From Rugosimonospora acidiphila (GTDB lineage: Bacteria; Actinomycetota; Actinomycetes; Mycobacteriales; Micromonosporaceae): 64,000 nt of DNA. Below, piece after piece: positions 41,418 to 49,862 of the stretch. Position 1 is the first letter of the stretch; every line of letters starts with the position of its first letter. Under the pieces are notes generated by a model that did no database searches, was not told the origin of the DNA, and saw only the letters and a list, made by a program, of their open reading frames with translations. A program made the position numbers and the translations under genes. The stretch covers positions 1 through 64,000 of the forward strand of contig NZ_BAABJQ010000034.1 of NCBI RefSeq assembly GCF_039543385.1, written 5' to 3'.

Positions 41418-42316
41418 GGTCTGGCTCCTTCTCGGTGGGCTCGGGTCGCCCCGGCGGCGGGGCCGGTGACCGGGTTGGTCAGCACCAGCATCGCGCCGAT
41501 CCTGGCCTCGGCCACATCGCCGGGGCGGATGACCCCGGCGCCCGGTGTGCCGGTGGAGATGATGTCGCCGGGGAACAGCGGCATCATCGCGCTGTGGAAG
41601 CTGATCAGCCGGCGCAGGCCGTGCGTCATGTTCGCCACGGTGTTGGCGCGGACCGTGGTGCCGTTGACCACGGTCGCGATGTTCAGCCGTTCCAGGTCCG
41701 GACCGTACCCGGCCAACTCGTCGAGGGTGACCACCTCGGGGCCGAAGGAGAAGAACGTCGGGAAGTTCTTCGACCGGGTCAGATACCTCGGGTTCTCGGC
41801 GAGGATGTCCTCGGCGGTCTGGTCGAGGATCGCGCAGACGCCGAACACGTGGTCGAGCGCCTCCCGTTCCGGCACGTCGCGCGCGGTCCGGCCGATGACG
41901 ATGCCGACCTCGGCCTCGGCAGTCACCCGCCGGCTCTGCGGCGGAAGCACGATGTCGTCGCCGGGGCCGACGATGGTGTGCTCGGCCTTCAGGAACGAGG
42001 CGGGCTGATCGGGGTGCGGCGCGTCGAGGTCGGCGGCGTGCTCGCGGTAGTTCAGGCCGATGCCCCAGATCTTCCGGGGCCGGCGGTACGGCGGCCGGTA
42101 GACGGCGGCGTCCGCGCCGATCAGCTCACTGTCGGGCATCTGGGCCGCCCGACGCGCCAGGTCGGCGAGGAATCCGGGGTCGGGGACCCGCTCGATGAGC
42201 CCGAGCAGGTCCCCGGCGAGCCCGTCCGCCAGCCGGCACAGCGGCGCCCACCGGCCGCCGGCCACACCGAGGGCGGCCTGCTGGACGCCGTCCACCATCA
42301 GGGTCGCAAAGCGCAT
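41414..42316 (-). CDS. Fumarylacetoacetate hydrolase (FAH) family protein
   Basis: 300 residues. An N-terminal domain of about 70 residues is followed by the FAH fold: KIWGIGLNYREHAAD, PASFLKAEHTIVGPGDDIVLP, the metal ligands in TAEAEVGIVIG, and the end FPGDIISTGTPGAG. The family hydrolyses, hydrates or decarboxylates 2-keto acids and acylpyruvates with a divalent metal. With the coupled aldolase downstream and an SDR upstream it suggests a short catabolic route for a hydroxylated keto acid. Confidence 0.92.
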   Translation of the reverse strand: MRFATLMVDGVQQAALGVAGGRWAPLCRLADGLAGDLLGLIERVPDPGFLADLARRAAQMPDSELIGADAAVYRPPYRRPRKIWGIGLNYREHAADLDAPHPDQPASFLKAEHTIVGPGDDIVLPPQSRRVTAEAEVGIVIGRTARDVPEREALDHVFGVCAILDQTAEDILAENPRYLTRSKNFPTFFSFGPEVVTLDELAGYGPDLERLNIATVVNGTTVRANTVANMTHGLRRLISFHSAMMPLFPGDIISTGTPGAGVIRPGDVAEARIGAMLVLTNPVTGPAAGATRAHREGARP

Positions 42317-42379
42317 GGGTGCCCTTTCGCAGGACGGATATCGGGGAACGGGCCGCCACGCGCTTCGCGCGCGCCGCGG

Positions 42380-43168
42380 CTACGGCAGCGTCGGCACCAG
42401 CCCGCCGTCGACCAGGATGGACTGCCCGGTGATGTAGGACGCGGCGGGCGAGGCCAGGTAGGCCACGCACGAGCCCAGCTCCTCCGGGCTGCCGTAGCGC
42501 CCCATCGGGATGGTCGCCTCGGAGCCGCGCCGGATCTCCTCGGGGCTCACGCCCTGCCGCTTCGCCGCGCCGGCGTCCAGCTCGCGCACGCGGTCGGTGT
42601 CGATCCGGCCAGCGTTGACCATGTTGACGGTGATGCCCATCGGGGCCAGCGTCACGGCGAGGTCCTTGACCAGCCCGTCGAGGGCCGGCCGGAAGACGTT
42701 GGACAGCAGGATGCCCGGGATCGGCCGGCGGACGCTGGACGAGCCGATGACGACTATCCGGCCGCGACCGGCGGCGCGCATCTCGGGCACCACCGCCCGC
42801 ACCGCCCGCACCACGCTCATCAGCGTCAGCTGGTACGCCACGTCCCAGTGCTCGGGCGTCACGCTGAAGAAGTCGCCGGCCGGCGGCCCGCCGGCGTTGG
42901 CGACCAGGACACCGACGGGTCCGAGCCGGTCCCGCACCGCCGCCACGGCGTCGGCCAGCGCGGCCGCGTCGCTGACGTCGGCGACCACGCCGAAGGCGGG
43001 TCCGTGCCGCTCCAGCAGGGCCACGGCGCTGCGCACGGCCTCCGGCGTCCGGGCGCAGACCGCGACCGGATGTCCCCGCTCGGCGAGCGCCACCGCCGAG
43101 GCCAGTCCCAGGCCACGGGTGCCGGCCATGACGAACGCGACGTCGGGCTTGCCTACTGCTTCCACCAC
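42380..43168 (-). CDS. SDR-family oxidoreductase with altered active site
   Basis: 262 residues. The Rossmann part is normal in layout: FVMAGTRGLGLASAVALAERG, a DVSDAAAL segment and NAGGPPAG. The catalytic Ser is in VVIGSSSVRR. Where classical SDRs have Y-x-x-x-K, this protein has S-N-V-F-R (LLSNVFRPALDG), replacing both Tyr and Lys. The C-terminus (ITGQSILVDGGLVP) is typical. Similar S-N-x-x-R SDRs exist, but their reactions are not well defined. GTG at 43168 follows GGAGG; an ATG at 43189 lacks a site. Confidence 0.88.
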   Translation of the reverse strand: MVEAVGKPDVAFVMAGTRGLGLASAVALAERGHPVAVCARTPEAVRSAVALLERHGPAFGVVADVSDAAALADAVAAVRDRLGPVGVLVANAGGPPAGDFFSVTPEHWDVAYQLTLMSVVRAVRAVVPEMRAAGRGRIVVIGSSSVRRPIPGILLSNVFRPALDGLVKDLAVTLAPMGITVNMVNAGRIDTDRVRELDAGAAKRQGVSPEEIRRGSEATIPMGRYGSPEELGSCVAYLASPAASYITGQSILVDGGLVPTLP

Positions 43169-43195
43169 TTCGCTGCCTCCAACGATCATGCCGAG

Positions 43196-43282
43196 CAGTA
43201 TGCGGATCTTGCACGCCCGGCCGCGACCCCGCGCCAGGGTGGGCGAGGCTCGGTCGGCAGTATGCAATACTACAGTATGCAA
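43196..43282. promoter_or_regulatory. Three CAGTATGC elements in a divergent promoter
   Basis: CAGTATGC occurs at 43196-43203, 43258-43265 and 43273-43280; the last two extend to CAGTATGCAA and are 15 bp apart. The region between them is palindromic (AGTAT-GCA-ATACT, then ATACT-AC-AGTAT). They flank the SDR start and overlap the possible starts of the alpha/beta hydrolase gene, so one regulator probably controls both directions. Confidence 0.6.
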
Positions 43283-44146
43283 ACATCGTGGTCGGCCGGA
43301 GCGCCCGGCGGGTACGAGGTCGAGGAGCGGGACGTCGAGTTCCTGCGCCACGACACCGGCGCGCTCCTGGCCCGGATGTACGTTCCGCTGGGCGAGGGCC
43401 CCTTCCCCGCCGTCCTCAGCGTGCACGGCGGCGCCTGGACCTCGGGCGACCGGTTCAACAACGAGCCGGCCAACCGGGCCCTGGCCGGCACCGGCGCCGT
43501 GGTCATGTCGGTGGACTTCCGCATGCCGCCGGTGGCCGGCTACCCCGAGCCCGTCGCGGACGTCCACCTCGCCATCCGGTGGCTGCGCGCGCACGCCGAG
43601 CGGTACCGGATCGACCCCGCCCGGATCGGCGGCATCGGCTTCTCCAGCGGCGGCCACCAGCTCACCCTGGCCGTGCTGCGCCCCGAGGACGACCGGTACG
43701 CGCGGCTGCCCCTGGAACCGCGGACGCCCGGCGGCTCGCCGCAGGCGCGGCTCGCGTTCCTCATCCTGTGCTACGCCGTGCTCGACCCGGTGACCCGATG
43801 GCAGATGGTGCAGGCGGAGCACAGGCAGAAGCTCATCGACAGCCACGTCGCGTACTGGGGCGACGAGGCCACCATGACCGAGGGCAACCCGATGCGCATC
43901 CTGGCCTCGGGCGAGGCGGCCACCCTCCCACCCGCGCTGGTCATCCAGGGAGTGGTGGACAACAACCTGACGCCGGACATGGCCGACCGGTTCGGCGCCG
44001 CGTACCGCGAGGCCGGCGGCGCCGCCGAGGTGCTGCGCTACGAGGACGCGCCGCACGGCTTCCTCACCAGGGACGTGAGCACCCCGGCGGCGGTGACCGC
44101 GATGGAGCGCATCGTGCGCTTCACGCACGAGGCGAGGAGCCACTGA
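43277..44146 (+). CDS. Alpha/beta-hydrolase (HSL/esterase-like)
   Basis: About 289 residues. The oxyanion motif is VLSVHGGAWTSGD (HGGxW, about 46-58), the nucleophile lies in IGFSSGGHQ, and the Asp and His triad partners are probably in GVVDNNLTP and DAPHGFLT. Two in-frame ATGs (43262 and 43277) both lie inside the CAGTATGCAA repeats and neither has a clear ribosome site; 43277 is chosen. It may hydrolyse an ester or lactone feeding the neighbouring catabolic genes. It is followed by a coupled beta-propeller gene. Confidence 0.85.
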   Translation: MQTSWSAGAPGGYEVEERDVEFLRHDTGALLARMYVPLGEGPFPAVLSVHGGAWTSGDRFNNEPANRALAGTGAVVMSVDFRMPPVAGYPEPVADVHLAIRWLRAHAERYRIDPARIGGIGFSSGGHQLTLAVLRPEDDRYARLPLEPRTPGGSPQARLAFLILCYAVLDPVTRWQMVQAEHRQKLIDSHVAYWGDEATMTEGNPMRILASGEAATLPPALVIQGVVDNNLTPDMADRFGAAYREAGGAAEVLRYEDAPHGFLTRDVSTPAAVTAMERIVRFTHEARSH

Positions 44147-45105
44147 TGGTGATTCTGGGCAGCGGACAGTTCCGGTACCGGGTCGAGACGCAGTGGGCTC
44201 AACTGCCCGAGGGCTGGACGCTCGGCGACGTGCCCGGCGTCGGGGTGGACAGCCGGGACCGGGTGTACGTGTTCAGCCGCGGCCCGAACCCGGTGGCGGT
44301 GTTCGACCGCGACGGCGCCTTCCACGGCTCCTGGGGCGGTGACGTCTTCACCCACCCGCACGGCGTCCACATCACCCCGGACGATCTGCTCTACCTCACC
44401 GACGACGGCGACCACACGGTCCGCAGGTGCACCGCGGACGGCCGGGTGCTGCTCCAGATCGGCGACGCCGGCAACCCGGCGCCCTTCATGAGCGGCCGGC
44501 CGTTCCGGCGCTGTACCCACACCGCGCTCGCGCCCGATGGCGACATCTGGGTCTCGGACGGCTACCAGAACGCCCGCGTGCACCGCTACTCCCCCGACGG
44601 CGAGCTGCGCTGGTCCTTCGGCGACTGCGGCGCCGGACCCGGCGAGTTCAATCTGCCGCACGCGCTGCACTGCGACGCCGACGGCATGGTCTACGTCGCG
44701 GACCGCGAGAACCACCGGGTGCAGATCTTCGACGACGCCGGCATGTTCGTCACGGAGTGGCGCAACCTGCACCGGCCGAGTTCCATCGTGCCGCTGCCGG
44801 GCGAGCCAAAGGCGTGGCTGATAGGCGAGATCGGGCCGGTGATGCGCTTCAACCGGGGCGCGCACAACCTCGGCCCACGCCTATCCATTGTGGACGAACA
44901 TGGGCGGCTCATCACCCGGTTGTGCATCTCGCCCTCGGCCGGGCTGGAACCGGGCCAGTTCCTCTCACCGCACGGCATCGCGGTGGACTCGCACGGTGAC
45001 ATCTACGTGGCCCAGGTGGGCGCGACCGCGTGGCCGCAGCTGTTCCCGGGTCAGGACGCACCCGCGCACTTCCCCAGCCTGCAGAAGCTGGTCCGGATCG
45101 ATTGA
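44146..45105 (+). CDS. Six-bladed beta-propeller (NHL-like) protein
   Basis: 319 residues with repeated NHL-type blades: PGVGVDSRDRVYVFSRG, HPHGVHITPDDLLYLTD, HTALAPDGDIWVSDGY, LPHALHCDADGMVYVADRENHRVQIF and SPHGIAVDSHGDIYVAQVG. The layout resembles peptidyl-alpha-hydroxyglycine lyase-like and lactonase-like propellers, but catalytic residues were not assigned. No signal peptide. ATG at 44146 shares a base with the hydrolase stop (TGATG) and has AGGAG upstream, so the two are co-translated and likely act in one pathway. Confidence 0.85.
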   Translation: MVILGSGQFRYRVETQWAQLPEGWTLGDVPGVGVDSRDRVYVFSRGPNPVAVFDRDGAFHGSWGGDVFTHPHGVHITPDDLLYLTDDGDHTVRRCTADGRVLLQIGDAGNPAPFMSGRPFRRCTHTALAPDGDIWVSDGYQNARVHRYSPDGELRWSFGDCGAGPGEFNLPHALHCDADGMVYVADRENHRVQIFDDAGMFVTEWRNLHRPSSIVPLPGEPKAWLIGEIGPVMRFNRGAHNLGPRLSIVDEHGRLITRLCISPSAGLEPGQFLSPHGIAVDSHGDIYVAQVGATAWPQLFPGQDAPAHFPSLQKLVRID

Positions 45106-45126
45106 GACCCGGGGCGCGGGTTCCGC

Positions 45127-46377
45127 TCACGAACCCCCGAAGGTGGCGGTCGTCCAGGTCCGCCCGCCGTCGGTCGTGGTGAGCACCTGCGCCCCGCCGG
45201 GCACCCACCGGCCCGTGCCGGCGTTCTGGAACCCGAACACGCCCGGCTGGACCTCCCCTTCGGACGGGAACGGCGCCCGGGCCACCTGGGTCCACGAGAC
45301 GCCGGAGTCGGTGCTGCGGTAGGCGTTTCCGCCGGACGACACCAGCAGCACCGTCGCGCTCGCGGCACCGACCGCCTGGACCGGCCCGTCCGGGAACCGG
45401 TGCGCCGGCCCGAAGCTGGCGCCGCCGTCGGTGGACGTGGCCACGAATCCGACGCCGGTCTGGCGCACCCGGCACAGCACGGTCAGCGAACCGTCCGGTC
45501 CGGCGGCCAGTTGCGTGGTGTCCGCCTCCTGGCCGCCCTGGCTGCCGCACGGGTCGGAGTGCAGGGTCCAGTGGCCGCCGTCGTCGGCGGAGGTGACCAG
45601 GGTGCTGTGGGCGTCCTCGGCGCCACCGGCGGTGTTGCGGTACACCGCCAGGAACGCGCGGTGCCCGACCCGCAGCAACTGCACCGCGTTGCCGGTCAGC
45701 GTGCCGGGCAGGCTGACCGTCTGCCACTGGGTGCCGCCCACCGGCGCGGTGGACACCTGGTACCCGCAGCCCGGCGGGCAGCCCTCGGTGCCGTGACCGA
45801 CCCGTAGCGCGGTGCCGTCACCCACCTCGACGGCGTCGGCCTGCCCCGGCTGCCGGGACCAGGTGGCCCCACCGTCCCGGGTCAGGTACAGCCCCGTGGA
45901 GCCGTACGCGTAGCCGGTGCGGGTGTCGGCGAACCGCAGGCCGCGTACGCACGCCTGATCCGCGTCGCAGCCGTTCTGCCCGTTGAACTCGAGGTCGGCG
46001 CGCGGGGCCGGGATTCCCACCCAGCTCCGGCCGCCATCGGTGGTCCGCACGATCGAGGTGCACGGCGCCGACGAGCACGGCGCGGTACCCAGCAACCAGC
46101 CCTGATCCGGGCTGACGAAGGTGAAGTCCCGGGCGAGGAACCCGGCCGGTACCGGGCCGCCGGGCGGGCGCGCACCGGCCCCGGTACCGCCCGCCGGCGC
46201 GGACCCGTGCGGCCCGGACGTCGACGAGCCGGAGGTCGACGCCACCGGCGGCGCCGAGCCGGGCTGTGCCGATCCGGCCGGGGCGGTACCGGTCCGGGAC
46301 GAGCAGCCGGCCAGGGCCGCGACCAGCGCGGCGCTCACCAGCCACCCGAGCGTTATCCGCCGCTCACTGATCCGCAT
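45127..46377 (-). CDS. Secreted lipoprotein with sialidase/BNR-type beta-propeller
   Basis: 416 residues. A lipoprotein signal peptide ends in VAALAGC (Cys about 25), followed by a Ser/Gly/Pro linker. A propeller with Asp-box-like turns follows (TTDGGRSWVG, TRDGGATWSR, SADDGGHWTL, STDGGASFGP, STDSGVSWTQ, TTDGGRTWTT). Such repeats occur in sialidases and in YCF48-like photosystem assembly factors; catalytic residues of a sialidase were not seen. Start ATG at 46377 has GGGGAGGAG about 9 nt upstream. Convergent with the NHL propeller gene, 21 nt away. Confidence 0.88.
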   Translation of the reverse strand: MRISERRITLGWLVSAALVAALAGCSSRTGTAPAGSAQPGSAPPVASTSGSSTSGPHGSAPAGGTGAGARPPGGPVPAGFLARDFTFVSPDQGWLLGTAPCSSAPCTSIVRTTDGGRSWVGIPAPRADLEFNGQNGCDADQACVRGLRFADTRTGYAYGSTGLYLTRDGGATWSRQPGQADAVEVGDGTALRVGHGTEGCPPGCGYQVSTAPVGGTQWQTVSLPGTLTGNAVQLLRVGHRAFLAVYRNTAGGAEDAHSTLVTSADDGGHWTLHSDPCGSQGGQEADTTQLAAGPDGSLTVLCRVRQTGVGFVATSTDGGASFGPAHRFPDGPVQAVGAASATVLLVSSGGNAYRSTDSGVSWTQVARAPFPSEGEVQPGVFGFQNAGTGRWVPGGAQVLTTTDGGRTWTTATFGGS

Positions 46378-46644
46378 GGCGTCTGCTCCTCCCCGGCGCG
46401 TACCTGACGGCAGTTTCTCCGTTCCCGGGGGCGTTCGCGACCAAACGGACGTCACTGTCCAGTTTCCGGCTGTCCGACCGGCGCCATCCGACCCTCGCCA
46501 TCCGACCGGCGCCATCCGACCGGGCGTAGGCGAGTCGGGCCGGGTCGCGGCTGTCCGACCGGCGCCCATTCGGGGGCAGACCCCACCCCCCATGCTGATG
46601 CCCGCCGGATCGATTCCCGCCCCCGGCGGCCACACCATCGATCC
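46378..46644. repeat. Divergent intergenic region with degenerate 14-bp repeats
   Basis: Between 46470 and 46570 the unit CCATCCGACCGGCG or close variants recurs about five times, including one in an imperfect inverted context near 46550. The region must hold the promoters of both the lipoprotein and the lipase genes. No gene is seen. Confidence 0.5.
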
Positions 46645-48105
46645 ATGGATATCGACCACACGGATGCCGCCGCAGCCGGGCGCACCGCTGTCCTCCGGAC
46701 CGGCACGCGGCTCCTCGGCGGATCCGACCGCACGCACCGCACGCGGGCGCTCACCGCCGCCACCGCCCTGCTGCTCACCGGCGCACTGACCGCCACACTG
46801 ACCGCCACACTGATCCCGGCACCGTCCCCGGCGTCGGCCGCGAGCCCCGCCAACGCCGCGAGCCCCGCCAACGCCGCGAGCCCCGCCAACGCCGCGAGCC
46901 AGGGCAACGCCGCGGGGCCCGGCAACGCCGCGCGCGCCGGCGCCGCGGCGATCGGGGTCGCCGGCCCGGCCACCGAGGCCACTCGGGGCACGCTGCTGTC
47001 CGTCACCCCGCTCGAGCACCTGTCCGTGCCCGAACTCGTCGCGATCCTCGCCTCGGTGCCGATCGACACCAGCCACGTGCGGTACGGGGTGACCGCGTAC
47101 CGCCTGACGTACCGCACCATCGACCCCGACGGCCGGCCGACAACCGCCAGCGGACTGGCCGTCCTTCCGGACGGGGGGCCGCGCCGCCTACCGTCCATCA
47201 TGTGGGGGCACGGCACCAGGCCCGACCGGAACGGGGTCGGATCCATCACCGCCGGCAACGGGGACCGGGAGGTGACCGAGCTGTTCGCCGCCGCCGGGTA
47301 CGCCGGGGTCGCGCCCGACTACCTCGGCCTGGGTACCGGGCCCGGCGACCATCCGTACCTGGACGTCGCGACCGAGGTCAGTGCCAGCCTCGACCTGCTG
47401 CGCGCGGCGGCGACCCTGGCGGCCGCGCAGGGGCGCGACCTCGACCGGTCGGTCCGGGTCACCGGCCTGTCGCAGGGGGGCCAGGCCACCATGGCGGTCG
47501 GGCGCGCGCTGCAGGACGGCCAGTCCCCCGGCTGGCGGCTCGTCGCGCTCGCGCCGATCAGCGGCCCCTACGACCTGCGGAACACGGAGCTGCCGGCGCT
47601 GCTCGACCACCCCGGGGACGGCCCCGGCCAGATCGATCCGGCCCACGGCACGTTCTACATCGCGTACTGGACCGTGGCGATGAACCGGCTCCACCACCTG
47701 TACGACCGGCCGTCGGAGGTGTTCCTGGCGCCGTACGACGCGACGGTCGAGGGACTGTTCGACGGGTACCACGACGAGGAGACCATCGCCGCGAACCTGC
47801 CCGCCACCCCGACCGAACTGCTCACGCCGGAGTACCTGCGCCGGCTGCGCCAGCCGCGCGGCGGGCTGCTGCGGGCGATCCGCGCCGACGACGGTACCTG
47901 CCAGTGGCAGCCGCGCGTGCCGGTGCGCCTGTACGCGGCCGACGGCGACCGTGACGTGACGATCGCCAACTCCGAGGTGTGCCAGGCCCAGTTGCGCACC
48001 CGGGGTGTCAACGCGCCGCTGATCGACGTCGGGCCGGTCGATCACAGCGGGTCGGGCATCCTCGCCGTCCCCCAGGTCCTCGACTGGTTCACCGCCCTGA
48101 GTTGA
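46645..48105 (+). CDS. Secreted lipase (secretory LIP / alpha/beta-hydrolase)
   Basis: 486 residues. A long basic N-terminus precedes the signal helix (ALTAATALLLTGALTATL, about 34-52). A hexapeptide-repeat stretch (AASPAN, about 65-95) and then the enzyme follow. The nucleophile is in VTGLSQGGQATM (about 275), the oxyanion segment is IMWGHGTRPD, and the late triad is GDRDVTIAN (Asp) and VDHSGSG (His). The order matches fungal-type secretory lipases found in actinomycetes. It should hydrolyse lipids outside the cell. ATG at 46645 was chosen; a later start near the signal helix is possible. Confidence 0.88.
   Translation: MDIDHTDAAAAGRTAVLRTGTRLLGGSDRTHRTRALTAATALLLTGALTATLTATLIPAPSPASAASPANAASPANAASPANAASQGNAAGPGNAARAGAAAIGVAGPATEATRGTLLSVTPLEHLSVPELVAILASVPIDTSHVRYGVTAYRLTYRTIDPDGRPTTASGLAVLPDGGPRRLPSIMWGHGTRPDRNGVGSITAGNGDREVTELFAAAGYAGVAPDYLGLGTGPGDHPYLDVATEVSASLDLLRAAATLAAAQGRDLDRSVRVTGLSQGGQATMAVGRALQDGQSPGWRLVALAPISGPYDLRNTELPALLDHPGDGPGQIDPAHGTFYIAYWTVAMNRLHHLYDRPSEVFLAPYDATVEGLFDGYHDEETIAANLPATPTELLTPEYLRRLRQPRGGLLRAIRADDGTCQWQPRVPVRLYAADGDRDVTIANSEVCQAQLRTRGVNAPLIDVGPVDHSGSGILAVPQVLDWFTALS
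46837..46926. repeat. 18-bp tandem repeat, 5 units, in the lipase gene
   Basis: Units of GCCGCGAGCCCCGCCAAC encode AASPAN. Three copies are exact and two degenerate. They form a linker between signal peptide and catalytic domain. Confidence 0.9.
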
Positions 48106-48165
48106 GCCTCACCGCCCCGGGCCGAGCGCCCCGTTGGCCTCCGGCCCGCGGGACCACCACGCGCT

Positions 48166-48202
48166 GCGCCGCCGCACCGTCACCCCTACGGTGCGGCGGC
48201 GC
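48166..48202. terminator. Perfect 15-bp hairpin after the lipase gene
   Basis: GCGCCGCCGCACCGT (48166-48180) pairs perfectly with 48188-48202 across a 7-nt loop. It lies between the convergent lipase and Lrp-like genes. Confidence 0.7.
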
Positions 48203-48232
48203 CGCGGTCCCGTTGCCCGCCGGCTGACGGGC

Positions 48233-48640
48233 TCACCGGGAGTCGCCGCCCGAAGGCAGCACGAGATACGTCACGGTGTGCGCGGCCCCGCCCCGGTGGC
48301 GCATCCGCGCGACCACCGCGTTCAGGTCGGCCAGGCTGGCACAGGACAGCCGCACGACGGCGTCGATGTCGGCCGCGACCCGCCACACCTCGGCCACCGC
48401 GAGCTCGGTGCGAAGGTACGCGGCGAACTGCTCGGGGTCGGTGGTGTCGGCGGTCCGCACGCACACCAGCGCCTCGATCGCCGGGGCGAGCACCCGCCCG
48501 TTCCCCGCCGTGGTCGCCGGGCCCGAGGTCGCCGGGCCCGAACGCACCGGGAGCACCGTCCGCAGCAGCCGCGCCTCGTCGTCCTCGCTGTGTCGTCGCC
48601 CCCGGTGGACGGCGGATTTCCCGCCAGTTCCAGGAGTCAC
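48233..48640 (-). CDS. Stand-alone Lrp/AsnC-type ligand-binding (RAM) domain protein
   Basis: 135 residues with the GTG start at 48640. The C-terminal 85 residues (APAIEALVCVRTADTTDPEQF, then VAEVWRVAADIDAVVRLSCASLADLNAVVARM) match the AsnC ligand-binding fold. The first 50 residues are polar and show no helix-turn-helix, which normally makes up the N-terminal half of Lrp proteins. Further upstream the frame stays open but is not HTH-like either. It may be an effector subunit that pairs with a full Lrp protein. The start is uncertain. Confidence 0.65.
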   Translation of the reverse strand: MTPGTGGKSAVHRGRRHSEDDEARLLRTVLPVRSGPATSGPATTAGNGRVLAPAIEALVCVRTADTTDPEQFAAYLRTELAVAEVWRVAADIDAVVRLSCASLADLNAVVARMRHRGGAAHTVTYLVLPSGGDSR

Positions 48641-48987
48641 CTCGCCATGCTGATACCCCGGCGATCCACCCGCCAAGGTACGTTGACACGATAACCACGC
48701 CCCGGCCCAGAATTCTGACGCCGTCTTGACGCCGCGCCCGCTGTCTTGACGCCGCGCCCGCACGCGCGTCGACCCGCCTCGCCGCGGCCGCCCTGTCGCG
48801 GCGGGCGGCAGGCACCAGTCGGCACATAAAATCCGTATAGCGATTGCCCGCGCGGGGTTGTGCGCCCGCCCGCCACCTCGTTCACTTGGTCCATGACAGG
48901 CCCCGCCTGCCCGGTCCGCGACCACGGCACCGATGCCCGGCCGGCGACCCGGTCGCCTGGCGCCACCCGATTCCTCGTGGACTGAAC
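48641..48987. other. 347-nt divergent intergenic region with a 20-bp direct repeat
   Basis: No gene is supported. Two tandem 20-bp copies (units CGTCTTGACGCCGCGCCCGC-like, 48722-48741 and 48742-48761) differ at one position. A 12-mer, ATAACCACGCCC, near 48692 also occurs upstream of the LysA-like gene near 52092. Promoters for the Lrp-like and SDR genes should lie here. Confidence 0.55.
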
Positions 48988-49848
48988 ATGCTCAGCACCG
49001 AACACACCGACCAGGTGGCCCTGATCACCGGCGCCACCCACGGGATCGGCTTCCGGATCGCCCAGGCGCTGACCGCCTCGGGCGCGACGGTGATCGTGCA
49101 TGCCCGCACCTCCGAGGAGGGAGCCCGGGCGGTGACCGCCCTGCTCGACGAGGGCGCCGACCCGCTGGCGCTGCACACCGTCGTCGCCGACTTCAGCCGG
49201 CTCGACGAGGTGCGGGCGCTGGCCGGGCGGGTCGCCGCCGAGCACGGGCGGCTCGACCTGCTGGTGAACAACGCGGCCACCGTCGGCGGTGTCCGCCGGC
49301 ACATCACCGCCGACGGGCACGAGCTGACCTTCCAGGTCAATTACCTGGCCCACTACCTGCTCACCAGGCTGCTGTGGGAGCCGCTGTCCGGCGCCTCGCA
49401 CGGACGGGTGGTGAACCTGTCCTCGGCGACGCACCGCGGCGCCCACCTGAGCTGGAGCGACATGGACCGAACCACCCGCTACGCCCCGGTCGCGGCGTAC
49501 GCGCAGTCCAAGCTGGCGCTCACCATGCTGTCGCAGGCGCTGGCGGTCCGACGCGGCGACGACACCGGCACCGTCAGCGCGGTCAGCGTGCACCCCGGCG
49601 TCGTGGCCACCGGCACCATGTGCAGCGTCTACGGGAGGTACGGCGCTCCGGTGGACCGGGGCGCCGAGGCGGTGCTGCGCCTGTGCGACGCCCGCAACGG
49701 CGTCCGCAACGGCGGGTACTACGAGGGCCAGGTGCCCGCGATACCGGCCGCCCTCGTTCACGATCAGGGCTCCGTGGACCGCCTGTGGCGCCTGTCCGCC
49801 CGGCTGACCGGCATGGCCCTGGACGCGGACGGGCTCGTCGCGAGCTAG
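48988..49848 (+). CDS. SDR-family oxidoreductase (classical)
   Basis: 286 residues. The cofactor motif is ALITGATHGIGFRIAQAL (about 10-27), with NNAAT, Ser in VVNLSSATHRG, and the catalytic Y-x-x-x-K in YAQSKLAL (about 170). A C-terminal helix region follows. The NADP(H)-dependent substrate is unknown; the fold is close to retinol-dehydrogenase-like SDRs. ATG at 48988 gives the standard length; no strong ribosome site is seen. It is followed 14 nt later by a winged-helix gene in the same unit. Confidence 0.92.
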   Translation: MLSTEHTDQVALITGATHGIGFRIAQALTASGATVIVHARTSEEGARAVTALLDEGADPLALHTVVADFSRLDEVRALAGRVAAEHGRLDLLVNNAATVGGVRRHITADGHELTFQVNYLAHYLLTRLLWEPLSGASHGRVVNLSSATHRGAHLSWSDMDRTTRYAPVAAYAQSKLALTMLSQALAVRRGDDTGTVSAVSVHPGVVATGTMCSVYGRYGAPVDRGAEAVLRLCDARNGVRNGGYYEGQVPAIPAALVHDQGSVDRLWRLSARLTGMALDADGLVAS

Positions 49849-49862
49849 GAATTGGATGCCTC

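Noticed and set aside
41435..43276. Very long plus-strand frame running into the alpha/beta hydrolase
   Set aside because: The part before 43262 is antisense to FAH and SDR genes and has no coding features; only the hydrolase part is real.
45127..46377. Calling the BNR propeller a sialidase
   Set aside because: Asp-box turns are present, but the Arg triad, Tyr and Glu of sialidases could not be placed.
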